64,000 nucleotides of DNA from Candidula unifasciata (taxonomy: Eukaryota; Mollusca; Gastropoda; Stylommatophora; Geomitridae): positions 179,631 through 243,630 of the forward strand of contig CAJHNH020000800.1 of the NCBI GenBank assembly GCA_905116865.2, in the 5' to 3' direction. The translations under genes and the position numbers were made by a program. The notes beneath the pieces are model-generated. The model saw nothing but the letters and a program-made list of their open reading frames with translations. It did not search any database and was not told the origin of the DNA. Positions within the stretch are counted from its first letter, which is position 1. Every line of letters begins with the position of its first letter. Positions 1 through 12,195 of the stretch are shown here, in pieces.

Positions 1-350
1 AATGGGTCAACTTTGGAGCCAAGGTCTATTTAAAAAGAAAATTCTTTCCTGACACAGGTTTGAACTTTAGACCTACAGGCTGGCGTCTTATTACCTAAAT
101 AAATCAGAAAAGAAAATACTAAAAAGTCTTGTTGTAAGCCACAATGTCCCAACCACCATTTCAAAGTGATCACAAAAGAAGCAGAAGAACTGTTGAAAGC
201 CACATATAATATAGAATGAAAAAAAAATGGAATATTATTAATCAACCAGATGCCATAACCACAACCAAGGTTGAATGAAAATGGCTCTTCAACATATACC
301 CTATTATTTTGGTTAGACACTTTTTAACTGTTATACATCCATCTCTTGAT

Positions 351-493
351 GTTAACTCTTTGAGTCCCAGGGGGTTTAGCATCACAGGCCCATGGGGTAG
401 TCAAGAGAGACGTAAAATCGGCGCATCATGCGTTTACTGGGCCTCTAGGTAGAAATCTATGAATGTATGTTCCTTGGGACTCAAAGAGTTAAC
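351..493. mobile_element. piggyBac-like MITE
   Basis: Perfect 19-bp terminal inverted repeats (GTTAACTCTTTGAGTCCCA at 351-369 and its complement at 475-493) bound a 143-bp non-coding element. A TTAA lies one base inside each end. TTAA target sites are typical of piggyBac elements, so this is probably a piggyBac-derived MITE. No coding sequence is present. Confidence 0.7.
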
Positions 494-654
494 TTCCCAT
501 TTGTTTCACCTTCAACTTCTTTTCCCACCAGTTTGTTTGTATAAGACTTATGTCATTTAAACCTTCCCAACAAAACAAAAAAATTGCAAATCTGTTTATA
601 TTAAAACAACTTATGTCTTATTTTTTTTTTTAAAGTAAATAACTCTTTACTTTC

Positions 655-890
655 AGGCATATAGGGCTAGACCTATATTTTTAAACCAATTAGCACTTGG
701 TGGATGAGGTGTCAACATGTGACAGCCACATTTACTTCCCAAGACCTTACCTGGTATCCATTTGGCTGGATCGATCTGGCAGCCACAGTAATTTTTTTTT
801 TTTTAAAGGCCAGCTGTTTAGACTTGATCCCACAACCTTCAATTTAAAGGTGAGCATCCAGCTGCTACACCAAGGTGGCTCTCAATAATT
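655..890 (-). repeat. tRNA-derived SINE copy
   Basis: Read on the minus strand, the segment starts with a tRNA-like head: an A-box-like TGGTGTAGCAGCTGG and a diverged B box (GGTTGTGGGATCAAGTC). The body (CAATTAGCACTTGGTGGATG at about 680-700) recurs at 36.30 kb, showing a dispersed family. Confidence 0.55.
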
Positions 891-1826
891 TTTTTATGCA
901 AACATTTTTTTTAATGAATGCCAAAATTAGCACACAAAAAAATATTCTAAACAGCAATTATACAAAACAAATCATATCATAAATTAAAAACAGCTTAATA
1001 ATATAATGATTTTTCATTATCTGGCAAAGTTAACAGTGAAATAAACATTTAAAAGACAATAATATGAAATCGTAGTCCTAGGCTAAGTAAATTCATAACA
1101 GGCTCGCAAGATACTGGACTATCTAGATTCGACAGTCGGAAACAGAGAGAGGTAAAAAATATTACCTGTAACATCATTTATAAAGAACAGATCCAGTCTG
1201 CAGAAGAACTATTGCACAAGCAAGATTAAATAGACCCCATAACTATAATTTTCAAGTGCAGAGTGGTTAGTGACAAATACAATTTCATAATACCCTGCTT
1301 TTGATTATGGCTTGAACAATAAGTAACATCATATTAGCATTTGTATCATTGTTGTCCGAGCGAGCTGATGTTTATGAAGAGTTGTGGTGGTTGCAGGGGT
1401 GTGGGAAAGAATGTTGTGGTAAGAGGGAAAGATAGGGATAAATATGCAGTTGCTCTAACAGTTGCAGTAACGTGTACAGATTAGGAGTGTTTTATTTCAA
1501 CTTACAAATACCCCTTGCTTTTGAATCTATTTCCTTCAATGCATGATATGGTAATTCAACTTATCAGCCACCAGCTTTCCAATACCTTGAAGATTATGCT
1601 AAATCTTTGCTACAACTAGAGCAATTTTAAAGGAAATATGATGTCACAGAAACAACAAAATGCAATCTGACTTTGGTTTACTTAAAAAAAAAATTAAAAA
1701 TTTTTTTTTTAAACAAGATTTTAAATTAACTGAGCATCACTGCAACTGCTGCTCGTGACGAGACTAACTAAAAACAAAAGTAACAACATTAAACCCATGA
1801 ATATAAGACAATGATACAATGCTTAC
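891..1826. other. AT-rich intronic sequence, nothing recognised
   Basis: This lies downstream (minus sense) of the first PDS5 coding exon and is presumably intron. I searched it for the next PDS5 exon and saw no convincing match. Confidence 0.4.
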
Positions 1827-1949
1827 CTTGAGACGACGAATGAGCTCATCTTTGCCGACATCTTCTGCCAATTCTTTACATCCCGGAGGATATACAATCT
1901 TGGAATGTTGTATGTTTTTCGCCATGTTACATGAAAACAAAGTTCAGTC
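1827..1949 (-). CDS. PDS5: PDS5 cohesin-associated factor, first coding exon (partial gene)
   Basis: PDS5 is a HEAT-repeat protein that binds chromosomal cohesin in the nucleus and controls its loading, maintenance and release. The exon begins after a TTTCAG acceptor (AG at 1950-1951), carries about 24 nt of 5' UTR, then an ATG at 1925-1923. It encodes 33 residues and ends in phase 0 at AAG followed by the donor GTAAGC (1826-1821). The peptide has the conserved PDS5 N-terminal signature KIVYPPGCKEL followed by GKDELIRRLK, which matches the start of vertebrate PDS5A/B in spacing and exon end. Remaining exons should lie left of this window on the minus strand. The identification rests on a short but characteristic motif with correct splice sites; the paralogue cannot be told. 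Confidence 0.85.
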
Positions 1950-2440
1950 CTGAAAGTGAAAATGTACACTGCTTTATTCACTGAATAAACCTGTTTACTT
2001 GAAAATTATGTTGCCATTCGTTTTCAGTACATCTGAAATTACATGGATATTTATTTTTTTTTTTTTTTTATCATTTAAACACATCTTTCTTCAAGAAAGT
2101 CCTCACAGATTGTGACAAAAAAAGTGGTGACTGCTGTCAAGTAGTGCCAAGAAATTAATCCTGAACTGTAACTAATAAGTTCAACAAAGGTGGTAAGGAG
2201 GAAAAACATACACAGGAATGAACTAACATTTCCGCAGCAGTCTTTATCAACAAAAACCACAAGAGGAGAGTCCCTGTGTATGTGTTCTTCCCCCTTCGCA
2301 CTTTCATTAGGCTTCTTGTAAAAATGTTAGTCATACTATTTATGGCCACTGATCAATGAACAATGGCTTGCTTATTAGAAAATGCGTTAACATATGCACA
2401 AATTTATTTTAAAAACTAAACTGACCAATTAACCTGATAA
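1950..2440. other. Intron or 5' region upstream of PDS5 exon, nothing recognised
   Basis: AT-rich sequence with a poly-T run near 2050. The short open frames here have no recognisable domain. Confidence 0.35.
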
Positions 2441-2640
2441 TTCTTTTTCTTAGAGTCCATGCTGCGTGGTGTTGGTAGTCATGTCTATCCACAGGCTTCA
2501 GTCTTGTGTACTTTAGATCAATTCAGACACAGATGAATTTTCATGCCATGATGTAAAACAGTCCAACATGTTCTTTCTCTGTCTCCTTCTGCCTCTCATC
2601 CCAACCAATACTAATAATAATAGACTGCTATAACAGTACC
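2440..2640 (-). repeat. LINE 3'-end fragment
   Basis: The minus-strand translation contains GRRRQRKNMLDCFTSWHE, the basic C-terminal tail motif seen at 23.6, 45.5 and 52.0 kb in better preserved copies of the same non-LTR retrotransposon. It is a truncated, non-functional relic. Confidence 0.6.
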
Positions 2641-3600
2641 CATTATTCTTCTCTCTACTGAAGTAAGAAGATGCATATCTTTTACAAGATGTTGCAAACA
2701 AACTCCAGCCTTGTGTGCATGTACTAGGCAATTTTGTGCTTAGTAGTTTGCCACTGCTTACTAAGCAGTCAACACTCACTGTCAAAATTAAATCAACACA
2801 AAGTCAAAGTTATATCTTTTGCCAAATCACCTGCAGCTGAATCCCAGATTGTCAGAATTACCAAATTTGTTTGCAACCCCTAAGCGACAGCTGCCCACAG
2901 ATGATGTCTCTAGTATTACTCAACTGTTGTTTGTTACTGACTGACTGTGTAATCTAACAATTAAATACCACACATACAATTAATATCTATTGACAGTTTT
3001 CATTTGCTTGTCTAAATGCACACAACTATTATTATAATAATTAAATTCAAAGTATAAAATCAAATGAATATTTATTTATTCACAATACAATAAACAATAC
3101 ATAAAATATTATTTCACTCCCACTCTTAAAATTTAGTCAAACTGTTGCTTGTTTGAATAATTAGACTTAGAATAATAATTCAATGTTTACTTGATTTTCA
3201 TTTTGGTGCATTAGTATATAGTACAGACACTATAGATACATGAACTGAGTCAGCATATGAAAAATCAGCCATAAAGTTACACTTAAAAACTAACATGATG
3301 ACAAACCACAAATAACCACCACCACACCATGACTTGTCTCATATGATTTTAAAGTAACAGTTCAGTGTTAAGTCTAGTAGTGGGCAGGTAACTCTGCATC
3401 AAGTTCATTAACTCAGCAAATGCAACATTTTTAGTTCTCCAACTAATTATATTATTATTGTACTTATTAGGTTTATCAATACACAATCGTACTATCAGGA
3501 AAACTGGATAAATTGCAGGGGGAGGGGGGGGGACAACAATAGTCATTACTTAGTCAAAAATCAATAGCAGTCTGTAACAAGGACCTGTAAAAAGATACTC
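2641..3600. other. AT-rich non-coding sequence
   Basis: There is low-complexity AT-rich sequence, with a G-run near 3520-3532. No gene, RNA or element boundary was recognised. Confidence 0.35.
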
Positions 3601-4400
3601 TTTCAGTTAAGACAGACAACAATGAAAATGGCGTTAACATGCAGCGACAGAGACGGGTTACCTGAGCCTAATGTTTTCGAATATTCAACCACCGACATTA
3701 CCACCAGACAAACAGCTGAATCCACACAAACGGTTACATTTTATATATAGTATTCTACTGAAAACTTACAACCATGCACTTTCTCACAGGAAGGCGTTAA
3801 TAATCAAGAAATAGTCAAGGAACTGGATCAACAAGACATTATGCATTCATTACTCGGCTAGCGCCAGACGTGGCTGGCTGAGTGAGCCAAGGGCAGCACG
3901 GGAGGGAACCCACTGTAAAATTTTTCACTTCACAGTCCATACAAAATTATTGTTTATTTTTATCGGCACCATTCAATGTGTAACTTTTGGGTGTGTTTTT
4001 CTACACACACGCATGTCAATAATTAACATTAACGACCAATACTGAATAGACAGCAGCGATTTGTATGTCCCCGAACAAAAAATACGACCTGCTACCGCCA
4101 AGCGAGTCCGTACGTCAACAGGGACGCGAAATTCACGAAAAAAGCAACACTTATCGCTTTCAAACTTTCAGGTATGCTATATCAAAACAAACCTTATTCT
4201 CTTGAAAATTATCCTGCCGATGCAAGAAGGTTTAAATGTTAATTACAGCATCAATTTTCCTCAAAGAAACGCGGAAACCGATCACATAGAAACAAACATT
4301 TCGAGGAAACTTCCGACAAGATATCGCGCGCATGTCAAGTCCGCGGTAAAGTTCCTCGCTTGTTGATTGGCTAAAACTGGAGCTGTGGTAGACTAGGCTT
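3600..4400 (-). promoter_or_regulatory. Probable PDS5 promoter and 5' UTR region
   Basis: This block is richer in CpG than its surroundings (for example 4090-4150 and 4315-4350). On the minus strand it contains a CCAAT motif (the + strand has GATTGGCTA near 4365) followed by a GCGCGC stretch. A possible 5' UTR donor (CAG then GTAACC) lies near 3660 on the minus strand, which could splice to the acceptor before the PDS5 start. The assignment is inferred from composition and position only. Confidence 0.4.
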
Positions 4401-4741
4401 CTGGTCTGCCTGCTTCTCTCCCGTTGTTTTTCTTTTACCAATTATTTAACTGTTTATTAGGTGTTTACTGTCACTGGGCGATTGTTTATGTTTAGTTATT
4501 ACAAAGAAGAACAGACGGTGATGTTTAGTTAATGTGAACATATTTTATCTTTGTTTGTACAGACTTTAAAAAAGGTTTTAAACAAATAAGTGAAGGCAGG
4601 CTTCTCTCCTGATGTTTTCTTTTTAAATGTTTTATTACCACTACTTTTAAAATGTTTAAACCTTAAATAACTATTTTTTTTAAATTGTCATGCTTTAAGT
4701 CTTTGGTAACACCGTCCGAGTATGGAACGCAATTTTTCGTT

Positions 4742-4905
4742 ATTTTAAAGCCCCACTCCGGTTGTTGCCGGGAGCCCTAATATTACCCAACCTGTGTGTT
4801 GAACGGTGTTTCTGGGACCTGTCCCAGGGTATCTTCATCCGAATGGTGGCACTTTGTGTCACCGTGTGTTTATCGCTCAGTGCGATGTCCTGGTGGGGTT
4901 AAACG

Positions 4906-4944
<39 letters not shown>

Positions 4945-4945
4945 T
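4742..4945 (+). repeat. Dispersed repeat family B with (CAAT)n-type tail
   Basis: The core GGCACTTTGTGTCACCG and GATGTCCTGGTGGGGTTAAA recurs at 44.7, 53.7, 57.7 and 58.3 kb. This copy ends in a simple (TCAA)n tract at about 4906-4942. A short tail repeat is typical of non-LTR or SINE 3' ends, so it is probably a retroposed element. Confidence 0.65.
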
Positions 4946-5344
4946 GCTTTAGTTATACTAGCAGCAATTTAGTAAGTATAAACGTGCTCGATCACTATCC
5001 AAATTGTATTATAAAAACTGAAACTTCTGTGTGCGAATGCGTGTGTTGTTAGTTTATCATAAGCCGAGTTAAAAAGCGACATCATAGCACTCAGGACATT
5101 CCCATAGGTGTACCGCCTCTATCTTTAGCAGCAAAAACAGAGTTAAAATTCCGTTGGTACCAGTAGCAGTCTCATTCCATGTCCGTCTAGTCTTTCCCCA
5201 TATAAATAAAACTGTTCATTCGCTCCATGACCCTAGCTTGTCACGCTTCATTTTAACATCAACTGATGCAGAACCAGCCAGATTATCTGTTAGTTTCCCA
5301 ACACACCTGCTTACCCTGGGGAGAATATCACAAAGATAGGAGGC

Positions 5345-5600
5345 GGGGGTGTCCGTGGCGAAATGGTAAAGCAGTGCCAAGTGGTCTGAAGGTCTGGGTT
5401 AGTCTCTCACAGCTTCGTCGTTCGATTCAAGGGTGAAATTTTACACAGAATCTTAGGTCATCGCTGAGGCTACGGAGTTCGTGGTTTGTGGGCGCTCTTG
5501 GCAGGCAGCTAGCTGTTCCGCGGAGAGAGAGCAATCCATGTAGGATTCAATTCATTGCAATAAAGATCCTCTCGACTTTAACCTTTTAACCTTATCCATA
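5345..5600 (+). repeat. tRNA-derived SINE, family 2
   Basis: The head GTCCGTGGCGAAATGGTAAA resembles an A box, and CGTTCGATTCAA near 5428 resembles a B box. The tail half (GCTAGCTGTTCCGCGGAGAG) is shared with the copy at 27.39-27.63 kb. It is not a functional tRNA gene: there is no acceptor stem and the spacing is extended. Confidence 0.6.
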
Positions 5601-6050
5601 GGACGCTAACCACCCGTGACCACTGAAGCGATTTTACCACGATCCACCCACTAGCAAGCGATCTTGCCTATTATGTACGCGCAGACAGCCCATCACCTCT
5701 CGTTCGCTCGCTAACATACCCTTTCCGTAGCCTGATTATCGATAGCTAGATACTGGTCAATATTCGCTTGATTTTCACTCGACTACGCTATCGGTGTTGT
5801 AGTCTGGTTTGGGTTATTAGCAGCCTGGGAGCACATATTTTAAAGAAGCAGTCGCACCAGCCATTCGTGCACTGCAGAGAAAAGCACGCTCGGTGTCCTT
5901 TTCAGAACACTCAAAACGAGCCTTGCCAGACTCTGGCAGGAATCGAGCTTTCAGCAAGCCTTAATTGTTCTAGGCACTGATTTTTCCATAGGAAAAAAAC
6001 ACAGCAAGCAGCCGCACCTACCACACAAGTAGACATACCAAGCAGATCAC
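5601..6050. other. No feature recognised
   Basis: Mixed-composition sequence without a convincing exon. An open frame at 5768-5980 has no recognisable domain. Confidence 0.3.
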
Positions 6051-6190
6051 CGGGCAGGCGCCCCTATCGTGGCGCCTCGCTCACCAGGCAGCAACTGAAG
6101 CCGCCCCCATCGTGGCGCCAGCACCAGAAGCCTCCCCTATCGTGGAGCCAACCTAAAGCCGCCCAAGTCGTGGCGACTCGCCTTGGAGCC
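6050..6190. repeat. GC-rich degenerate minisatellite
   Basis: A degenerate unit of roughly 35-40 bp centred on CCCCTATCGTGGCGCC is repeated about four times (6060, 6105, 6145, 6165). Several copies have GGCGCC on either side, giving partial dyad symmetry. Composition contrasts sharply with the AT-rich flanks. Confidence 0.5.
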
Positions 6191-8640
6191 CCCAGCAATG
6201 ACATCATCCATGTTCACGCTGCAACAGGGCGTACAGTACCTGCCGCAGCAGCTTTTATGTTGCCGCGCACGCCACAACTCAGCCTAGCAAAGCTCTGACA
6301 GAAGGCCTGCAGTTCAGGCTGTCATGGGTCTATAATACCTGACAAGGACTGCAATAGATCGCTGAGCTGCCGGCTACCCCAAACTCACTCCCGCCCAGGG
6401 AAAGACAGAGCTACTCAAGATTTCCACACCGAAGATGAGCTTTCAGGCAAAACGTCTCGATGACAGTGCTGCAAGAATCCTTCGATTTTGAGAACGCCTT
6501 TCAGCAGTCCGAACAAAAGAATAAACCAGCCCTCCCGGCGAAATCAGATGAAAAAGTCACTTGACATGCTAGCAGCCAAAAATTACAGTAATCGAAGCGA
6601 GGGAAGAAGCGGTCAACTTCTTGAATTTGCAGACAAGTCCTCGTAGAAACAGATGGAAGCGAGGTGTAGAGGTAGCCGTAAGTAGCGAATTTAAAAATGA
6701 TAGGGGAAAAAAGGGGTTGCCATGCCGTTTTTTCTAGACTGTGTCTCTGCCAGTGCAACCTCTGCTGCCTGTCAGTCTGATGCATCATGCTTGACGCTAT
6801 TCAGACCGGTCTTATACAACTGTTTACTATGCTCCCTTCTTCTTTCTCTTTGTTCACCGACTGTAAGCTCCGGTGGAAAGTCCTTATGTCTCGTTTTCTT
6901 CCTACATTTTATAACACAGTCAAGTAAATGGAGCGAACGATGAGGTTCTCAGTTCGGTCGCATGTAATCATTTCTAGCCAGATTCATAAGACAAGAATGT
7001 GTTGTCTTATTGAGTGCCTTGCAAATGGCCAGTCTAACCTTTATCTTGCAAATGTACAGGGGAATTGAAAAGTAGTGTATGTTGCGGACAAACCGGCTTT
7101 TGTCACTGCCCTGACACTGGTCAGACAGATGTCATCAGTGTCAGGCGAAACACACATCACAAAGACTTTGTGACCCCGTAACCCTGTCCATGTTGGTGGA
7201 TATGTTGGCGCCTTCTACAGCTGATAGACATGAAAATTGCTCTAAAGGCACATGATGTAATCTGGTAATCTTAGTTTCAGCTTCATAGTGAACGGGTCAC
7301 CCCATAGTTGCTCCGCTCCTGTGCCAACGAAAAACACACAGAATGTCTATCACAGTCCCTTGTGGAAAGATTGACAGACTGCTGTTTCAGCATATGCACT
7401 AGCATACACACTTATTAAAAGCATACGGTAGCCATCCGAAGTGCTTACACACATAGTCCAACATTAGAAATGCAGTTCATCATGGATAATAGCACTAGTG
7501 ACTAGCAGAAGTCACCAACAGATCAGCAGTTGCACATGCGATCAATTTTAATCAAATAATGGCACCACCAATATTGCGACAACCGGCATATCGCCATTTT
7601 TCTAAATCTACAATTCACACCACCACAAAAAAAAAAAAAACACATTCCAAATGAAATCCACAGATCACAGTGTCACGCCATGCATTCAGCTCAGAAGCTG
7701 GGCAACGAAACTATATCCTTCCAGTCTACAAATAGAGCAAAAATGCAAGGCCACAGTCTGGCAGAAGCAAAAATATTTGCCACGGCTCAAAACAGTGGCT
7801 GTGCCTAGCGTCCATTTTGACCTAAATCATTGTGTGAGGGTTAATAAACGGTCACCCCAGATGTACCCTCACTATTAGCTGGGAAAGGGACTTAGGACAT
7901 TACATCCACCAGCAAGCGTCACCCTTACAACGACCTGACTGCCTTCGTTAAACACTGTTCACCCAACAGCCATGTAGTTCTTTGGCACGAAGGAGACACC
8001 TTGAACTTAGGTTTCGGAATGCCGACTCCCTACAAGAAGATATATGTGTGCTACTGGTGTCCCGTAGCCAAAATACCACCTCACTGTATTATTAAAATTC
8101 AGCACGCATACTCAAACGCGCAGTGGTAAAAAAAACACACACACATATACATACACTCATTACCTGCCACCCGCCCGCTTGCTGGTGCAGCACACATGCC
8201 TATATATTATATAAGTAGATATATATGTATCTATATATTTATATATCGGAAGAGAGACAGTGAGACAAAGGGAAAATCAGGCTGAATGACAACAAATATT
8301 TGAGACACTGACACAGGGGATTCCCAATGCACACACGGTCGGCATGACTGGCTCCAAAAAGGGGACAGTGAATGAAATTGGCTCAGTCAGATAAGATACA
8401 GTCCCTGATATATGGACTAGTCTGGAGGAAACTGGAGCACCGATGCACTTGTACTTGTCCAGTGTACTGTGGCGATAGCCCCACTAATCACTACATAAAC
8501 AAGAAAATGTAAAAAAATGTCTTGGCAATACAGACGTGCTGAACCACCCGTGGACGCATACTGGTCAAACCTATTTACACCTCTCCACCGTCATGCTACA
8601 GACAGGTTTCCAACCGGAGACTAAGTGACGTAGATAGGAT
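6191..8640. other. No gene recognised
   Basis: Several short open frames (for example 6501-6788 minus and 7651-7878 plus) lack any recognisable motif. A short (TA)-rich tract lies near 8200-8245. Nothing else could be supported. Confidence 0.3.
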
Positions 8641-8649
8641 CGAAGTTTC

Positions 8650-8850
8650 CTTCGAAGTCGAATTCATCTACTTGAGAGGTAAAGAACCAGCTGTTTGCAC
8701 ACAGTTAAGCTACATCTGTAAAACAGATGTACATACAACACCCAAGTCCTGGAAACAGTCAAAAGATCATAACTTTTCGCCCGAATTTATAGACGGTGAA
8801 CGCGCAGAACTACATGTGGCAAAGTCAGCGAGGCTCAAACAGCAAAGTGT
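8650..8850 (+). repeat. Dispersed repeat family A, copy 1
   Basis: Diverged copy of the element best seen at 13.6-13.9 kb. It shares the blocks GAGAGGTAAAGAACCAGC, a CAGATGTACATACAACACC-type block and the terminal GGTGAACGC block. Confidence 0.55.
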
Positions 8851-9079
8851 GCTTTAAGTTTCTTTGTGTAGGGAGAGAGAATATGCTGTTTATGTGGCTA
8901 CTGTTTGAGTATTAGACCTCAATTCTTTGTAGAGTTCTCTGCTGGCTTTTGAAGTAGCTAGGAAGCTGGTGGGGGTGTTTTCCATGGCAGTCAAAAGGTA
9001 AAGAGATCTGCATATATTCCCCTGTGGGTTCCAACGCCCCATTGTGGGGGGGGGGGGACCAAGCATAGACCCACACACG

Positions 9080-9205
9080 ACTGAGTGACCGAGGAATCAA
9101 TTGAGGTACCTTGGAGTGGCTTCTGCATCGCAGGACTGAGCACACCTGGGAATGCCCAATGTGCAAAGACGTCGATTGTGATAACATAACATTACATAAC
9201 CCCCC
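9080..9205 (+). repeat. RNase H LINE C-terminal fragment
   Basis: Translation gives WECPMCKDVDCDN, the cysteine-containing C-terminal end shared with the minus-strand fragment at 37.27-37.46 kb. It is a relic of a non-LTR element that carries an RNase H domain. Confidence 0.5.
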
Positions 9206-9237
9206 CCCCCCCCCTTTTCCACACACAAAAAAAAAAG

Positions 9238-9425
9238 CATATAGTAAGAGGCGACTAACTGGGAGCTTCCTTCAAACTGCCCGAGCGGTAAGAAACAACT
9301 AACTGCACACAAGTAAGTCAGTAAAACAGATATACACACAAAACCCAGGCCCTGGCACAAAGCCAAAGTCTAAATAACCAGGACTTTTCACCGGAGCTTA
9401 CAGCCCGTGAACAAAGAAGAAAAAA
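9238..9425 (+). repeat. Dispersed repeat family A, copy 2
   Basis: Contains the family A blocks for the GACTAACTGGGAGCTTCC segment, AACTGCACACAAGTAAGTCAG and the terminal AGAAGAA run. It sits directly after a poly-C/poly-A low-complexity stretch. Confidence 0.6.
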
Positions 9426-9524
9426 ATCTACATATATACCTTTGCGTCGTCCGTGGCTTAGGCGTTTTAAGTCCGACTTGTAATTCCAACGTACCGCGAC
9501 GAAATCCACTGCTGGCTGCGTGGA

Positions 9525-9715
9525 TTTTTATCATGTCATGGGGCGTCGCAGGTCGACCCAGCCTAAAATGGGTATTAGGATGGCTGTTACGGGGAAGTAA
9601 AGACGGCCGGCGTAATGCTGACCACATTACCCACATAGTATAGATTGTAAAATGTGGGTGCTGTTCCTATATACCCGATGCGTCTAAAAGCGTGAAAAAT
9701 GGGATCTTTACTTAT
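9525..9715 (+). repeat. tRNA-derived SINE, family 3 (3' part)
   Basis: The segment with GCGTAATGCTGACCACATTA, a TATATACC block and a closing GATCTTTACTT block matches the 3' half of the fuller copy at 35.75-36.0 kb. The tRNA head is missing or degenerate here. Confidence 0.55.
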
Positions 9716-11025
9716 ATATACGTTGAGTATGTGTTGGTGAATATCAGTTATGTAAATCACAATTCTGGGGAAATCTCCCCCCCCCCCCCCCCCCCGCGAC
9801 TTTTCCTCGACAGCTAATACACACACACAGAAATTCCCTAACTTTACCTGAGGCATCCCCGACCTGTTTCAACGCCTACCCCTCCCTCAAATTTGACCGC
9901 GACAAATACTTCCCACCCCAGAATCCACTTTGAGAAAAGCACTGGTATAAATAAAGTCTGCCGAGCTGCTGACCTTTGAGATTCTAGCACTGACCTCATC
10001 GTTGATAGTGTCAAGTGAATCTATCGACTACATTTATCATTGACTGTGATGTTGAGTTGGCAGTAGCTTTTGCTGGAAGCTGGTTAACAGATAATGAATA
10101 AGACTGGGACCAATTCCCCGCTGCCTGCTAAACATGGGGTCGGGGCGCTTATCGGAATGTCCCAACTGCTATGTCAGAACCCTGTTTATACAGTCATGGG
10201 GCGGTACATACCATAGAGACGGTGTACTGTGTGTACGTGAAGGTCAGCATGGTGGAATCATGACTGTCCATGTATGCGCTGGGATGGTTGATAGAAAAAA
10301 CAGTTCAGCCTGATACAGTTGAGACGGCGGTAAGGCGTGGTTGAATTGAACGCTCCACTGGCGGGCACAGTTTCTACATCGTCCCAATTGAGGTATCGGA
10401 GGGTGACAAAAAGACCACCAGGTGTTGGGGCAAGGGATTCGGACAGCGGACAGGAGACATGATATAGTTGGATGGTGTAGAATCTTAGCGTGTGATAGTA
10501 ACATTCTAGTAACCAAACAGATTGTGATAAGGTGTTTCATTAGGAAAACATAGCTTCTCTGTGTTGTGTAAAAACCACAACAGCCAAAATGTGCTAGGCT
10601 TGGTTCTGCAACGTCCTGTAAAAGAATAAGCATTTAACTACGGGTAATATGCCAATGATTTAGACCAAATTCAGCGATGACCAAGCCGTATGTTTATCTG
10701 TGAGGCTTTGTCCCGAATTTTTCATCTGACTTAGTGGTTCATGTGGGTAAAGATTCGACATTAAAGCAATGAGGATAAGCCCATACTAGCTTCCTCTCCT
10801 TTCTCAACAGCCAGTGAACTGTCTCCATTCTGATGGTATCTGTTTAGCTACTTGTCTTGCTTTTCCCTCCAAGTCTTGAGTGGTGCCCAGAGCCGACAGA
10901 CACTCCGGGCTGCATCAATCAAACTACCTTTGGATTTTCAGTATCTTCTATTTCACTTGTTGCCTCCTCCCAGTTACCATCTCAACCTCCATTTTCATGC
11001 TGGATGTGGTTATCTCCTATGCCAA
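9716..11025. other. No gene recognised
   Basis: A poly-C run lies at 9778-9795. The 129-codon minus-strand open frame at 10244-10633 shows no domain or homologous repeat that I recognise, so it is not called a gene. Confidence 0.3.
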
Positions 11026-11029
11026 GCAA

Positions 11030-11240
11030 TTAAACTGAAATGTTTTAGCCATTTCAAGTGCCACAGCGGATTGGAAAGAATAATTGTACCAGGAAAGAGG
11101 AACCAAATATAAGTGACATCTTGGGTAGGAAAGTGCTCAAGGCAGGAGAGCAGGCGAAAGACAGTTTCTTTCAGGCAGACAGTGACAAGATTAGCATTCT
11201 GCAAAAGACCTGCTGCTACATGATGATGATGACTATGAGA
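11030..11240 (+). repeat. LINE 3'-end fragment
   Basis: Translation includes KCFSHFKCHSGLERIIVPGK, related to KYFGHIKRHDGLEKIIAEVM in the minus-strand fragment at 17.2-17.5 kb. This is the C-terminal region of a non-LTR retrotransposon; it is frameshifted and truncated. Confidence 0.55.
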
Positions 11241-12195
11241 TGATGTGGTCTGAAGAAGAGGTGCCGTTAGAGACAGAGGGGGAAAATTTTAGACTTAGGT
11301 TCTTCTTCTTTTTTTGTTTAATCCTTCTGTCAGAACACTTACATCAGTTGGCCACTAGCTTTGTTGAAAGCTAGCATGCAATCTCCCTGTGCACCAGAGT
11401 TTTGTCTTTAAGATGGGAACAAGCCAGATTGCTTCTCCTTCAGCAGCATACCAATTTATAGCACTGAAGTATATGCTCAGCGTTTTCAGGTGCAAATCAG
11501 GGACAGATCTATGATTTCTACACTGGAAAAATTAATGAAAATTTGTCGGTCAACGAACTTTATTTTCAAAGATTGACAAATTGGGCACGCAGAACAGTCT
11601 TACATTTGGCCCTTCCAGACACCCATCTTTCACACAACAGTTGTATGTTATCAATAAAACATGTTATGTTCATATAATAATAAGGTTGTTAAGCCCTCTA
11701 TTTTGTCAGAAGATGGCAGGAAGGTGATGAAATGCATGATGGAGAGAACGGTTCATCTATCTGTATATACTCGAAGCCAACTCTGGTGTGGATGACCACT
11801 GATATTTCTTTCTGTAACAGAGCTCCTAGCAGAGCTGGTGATGGTTGATTTGAAGATCCCTGTTACAGTGATGCTGATGTTGGCAAGTTATCGCTAAGTC
11901 AAGGGGGACAGTGGTTGTAAGATTTGAATGCACATATTTTTAGCCTGATCCAGCCTAACAAGAACTACACTTTTTGGGAAAGGGCATAAAATTTATCTTT
12001 ACGTGCTGTGCTAACTTATTTAATTAAACAAATTTTTTTTTAAATTAAAAAAGTTATTTCCAACAAGAAAAATTCACTATTGAAAACAAAAGATAACAAT
12101 TCTATAACAGAATATACAGGATAATACAGAAATTCTAATCAACTCAATTCAGTAACATAAACACTGTGAATGCAATCAATTTATAATAGTTGAAT
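11241..12195. other. No feature recognised
   Basis: AT-rich sequence downstream of the GTPBP8 3' end (minus sense). No exon, RNA or element edge seen. Confidence 0.3.

Noticed and set aside
5345..5440. Possible tRNA gene
   Set aside because: A and B boxes are present but cloverleaf stems are not; the same body follows in another copy, so it is a SINE head. The same applies at 35.75 and 48.7 kb.
10244..10633. 129-codon minus-strand frame
   Set aside because: No domain, no splice context and no homologous copy in the window; could be chance.
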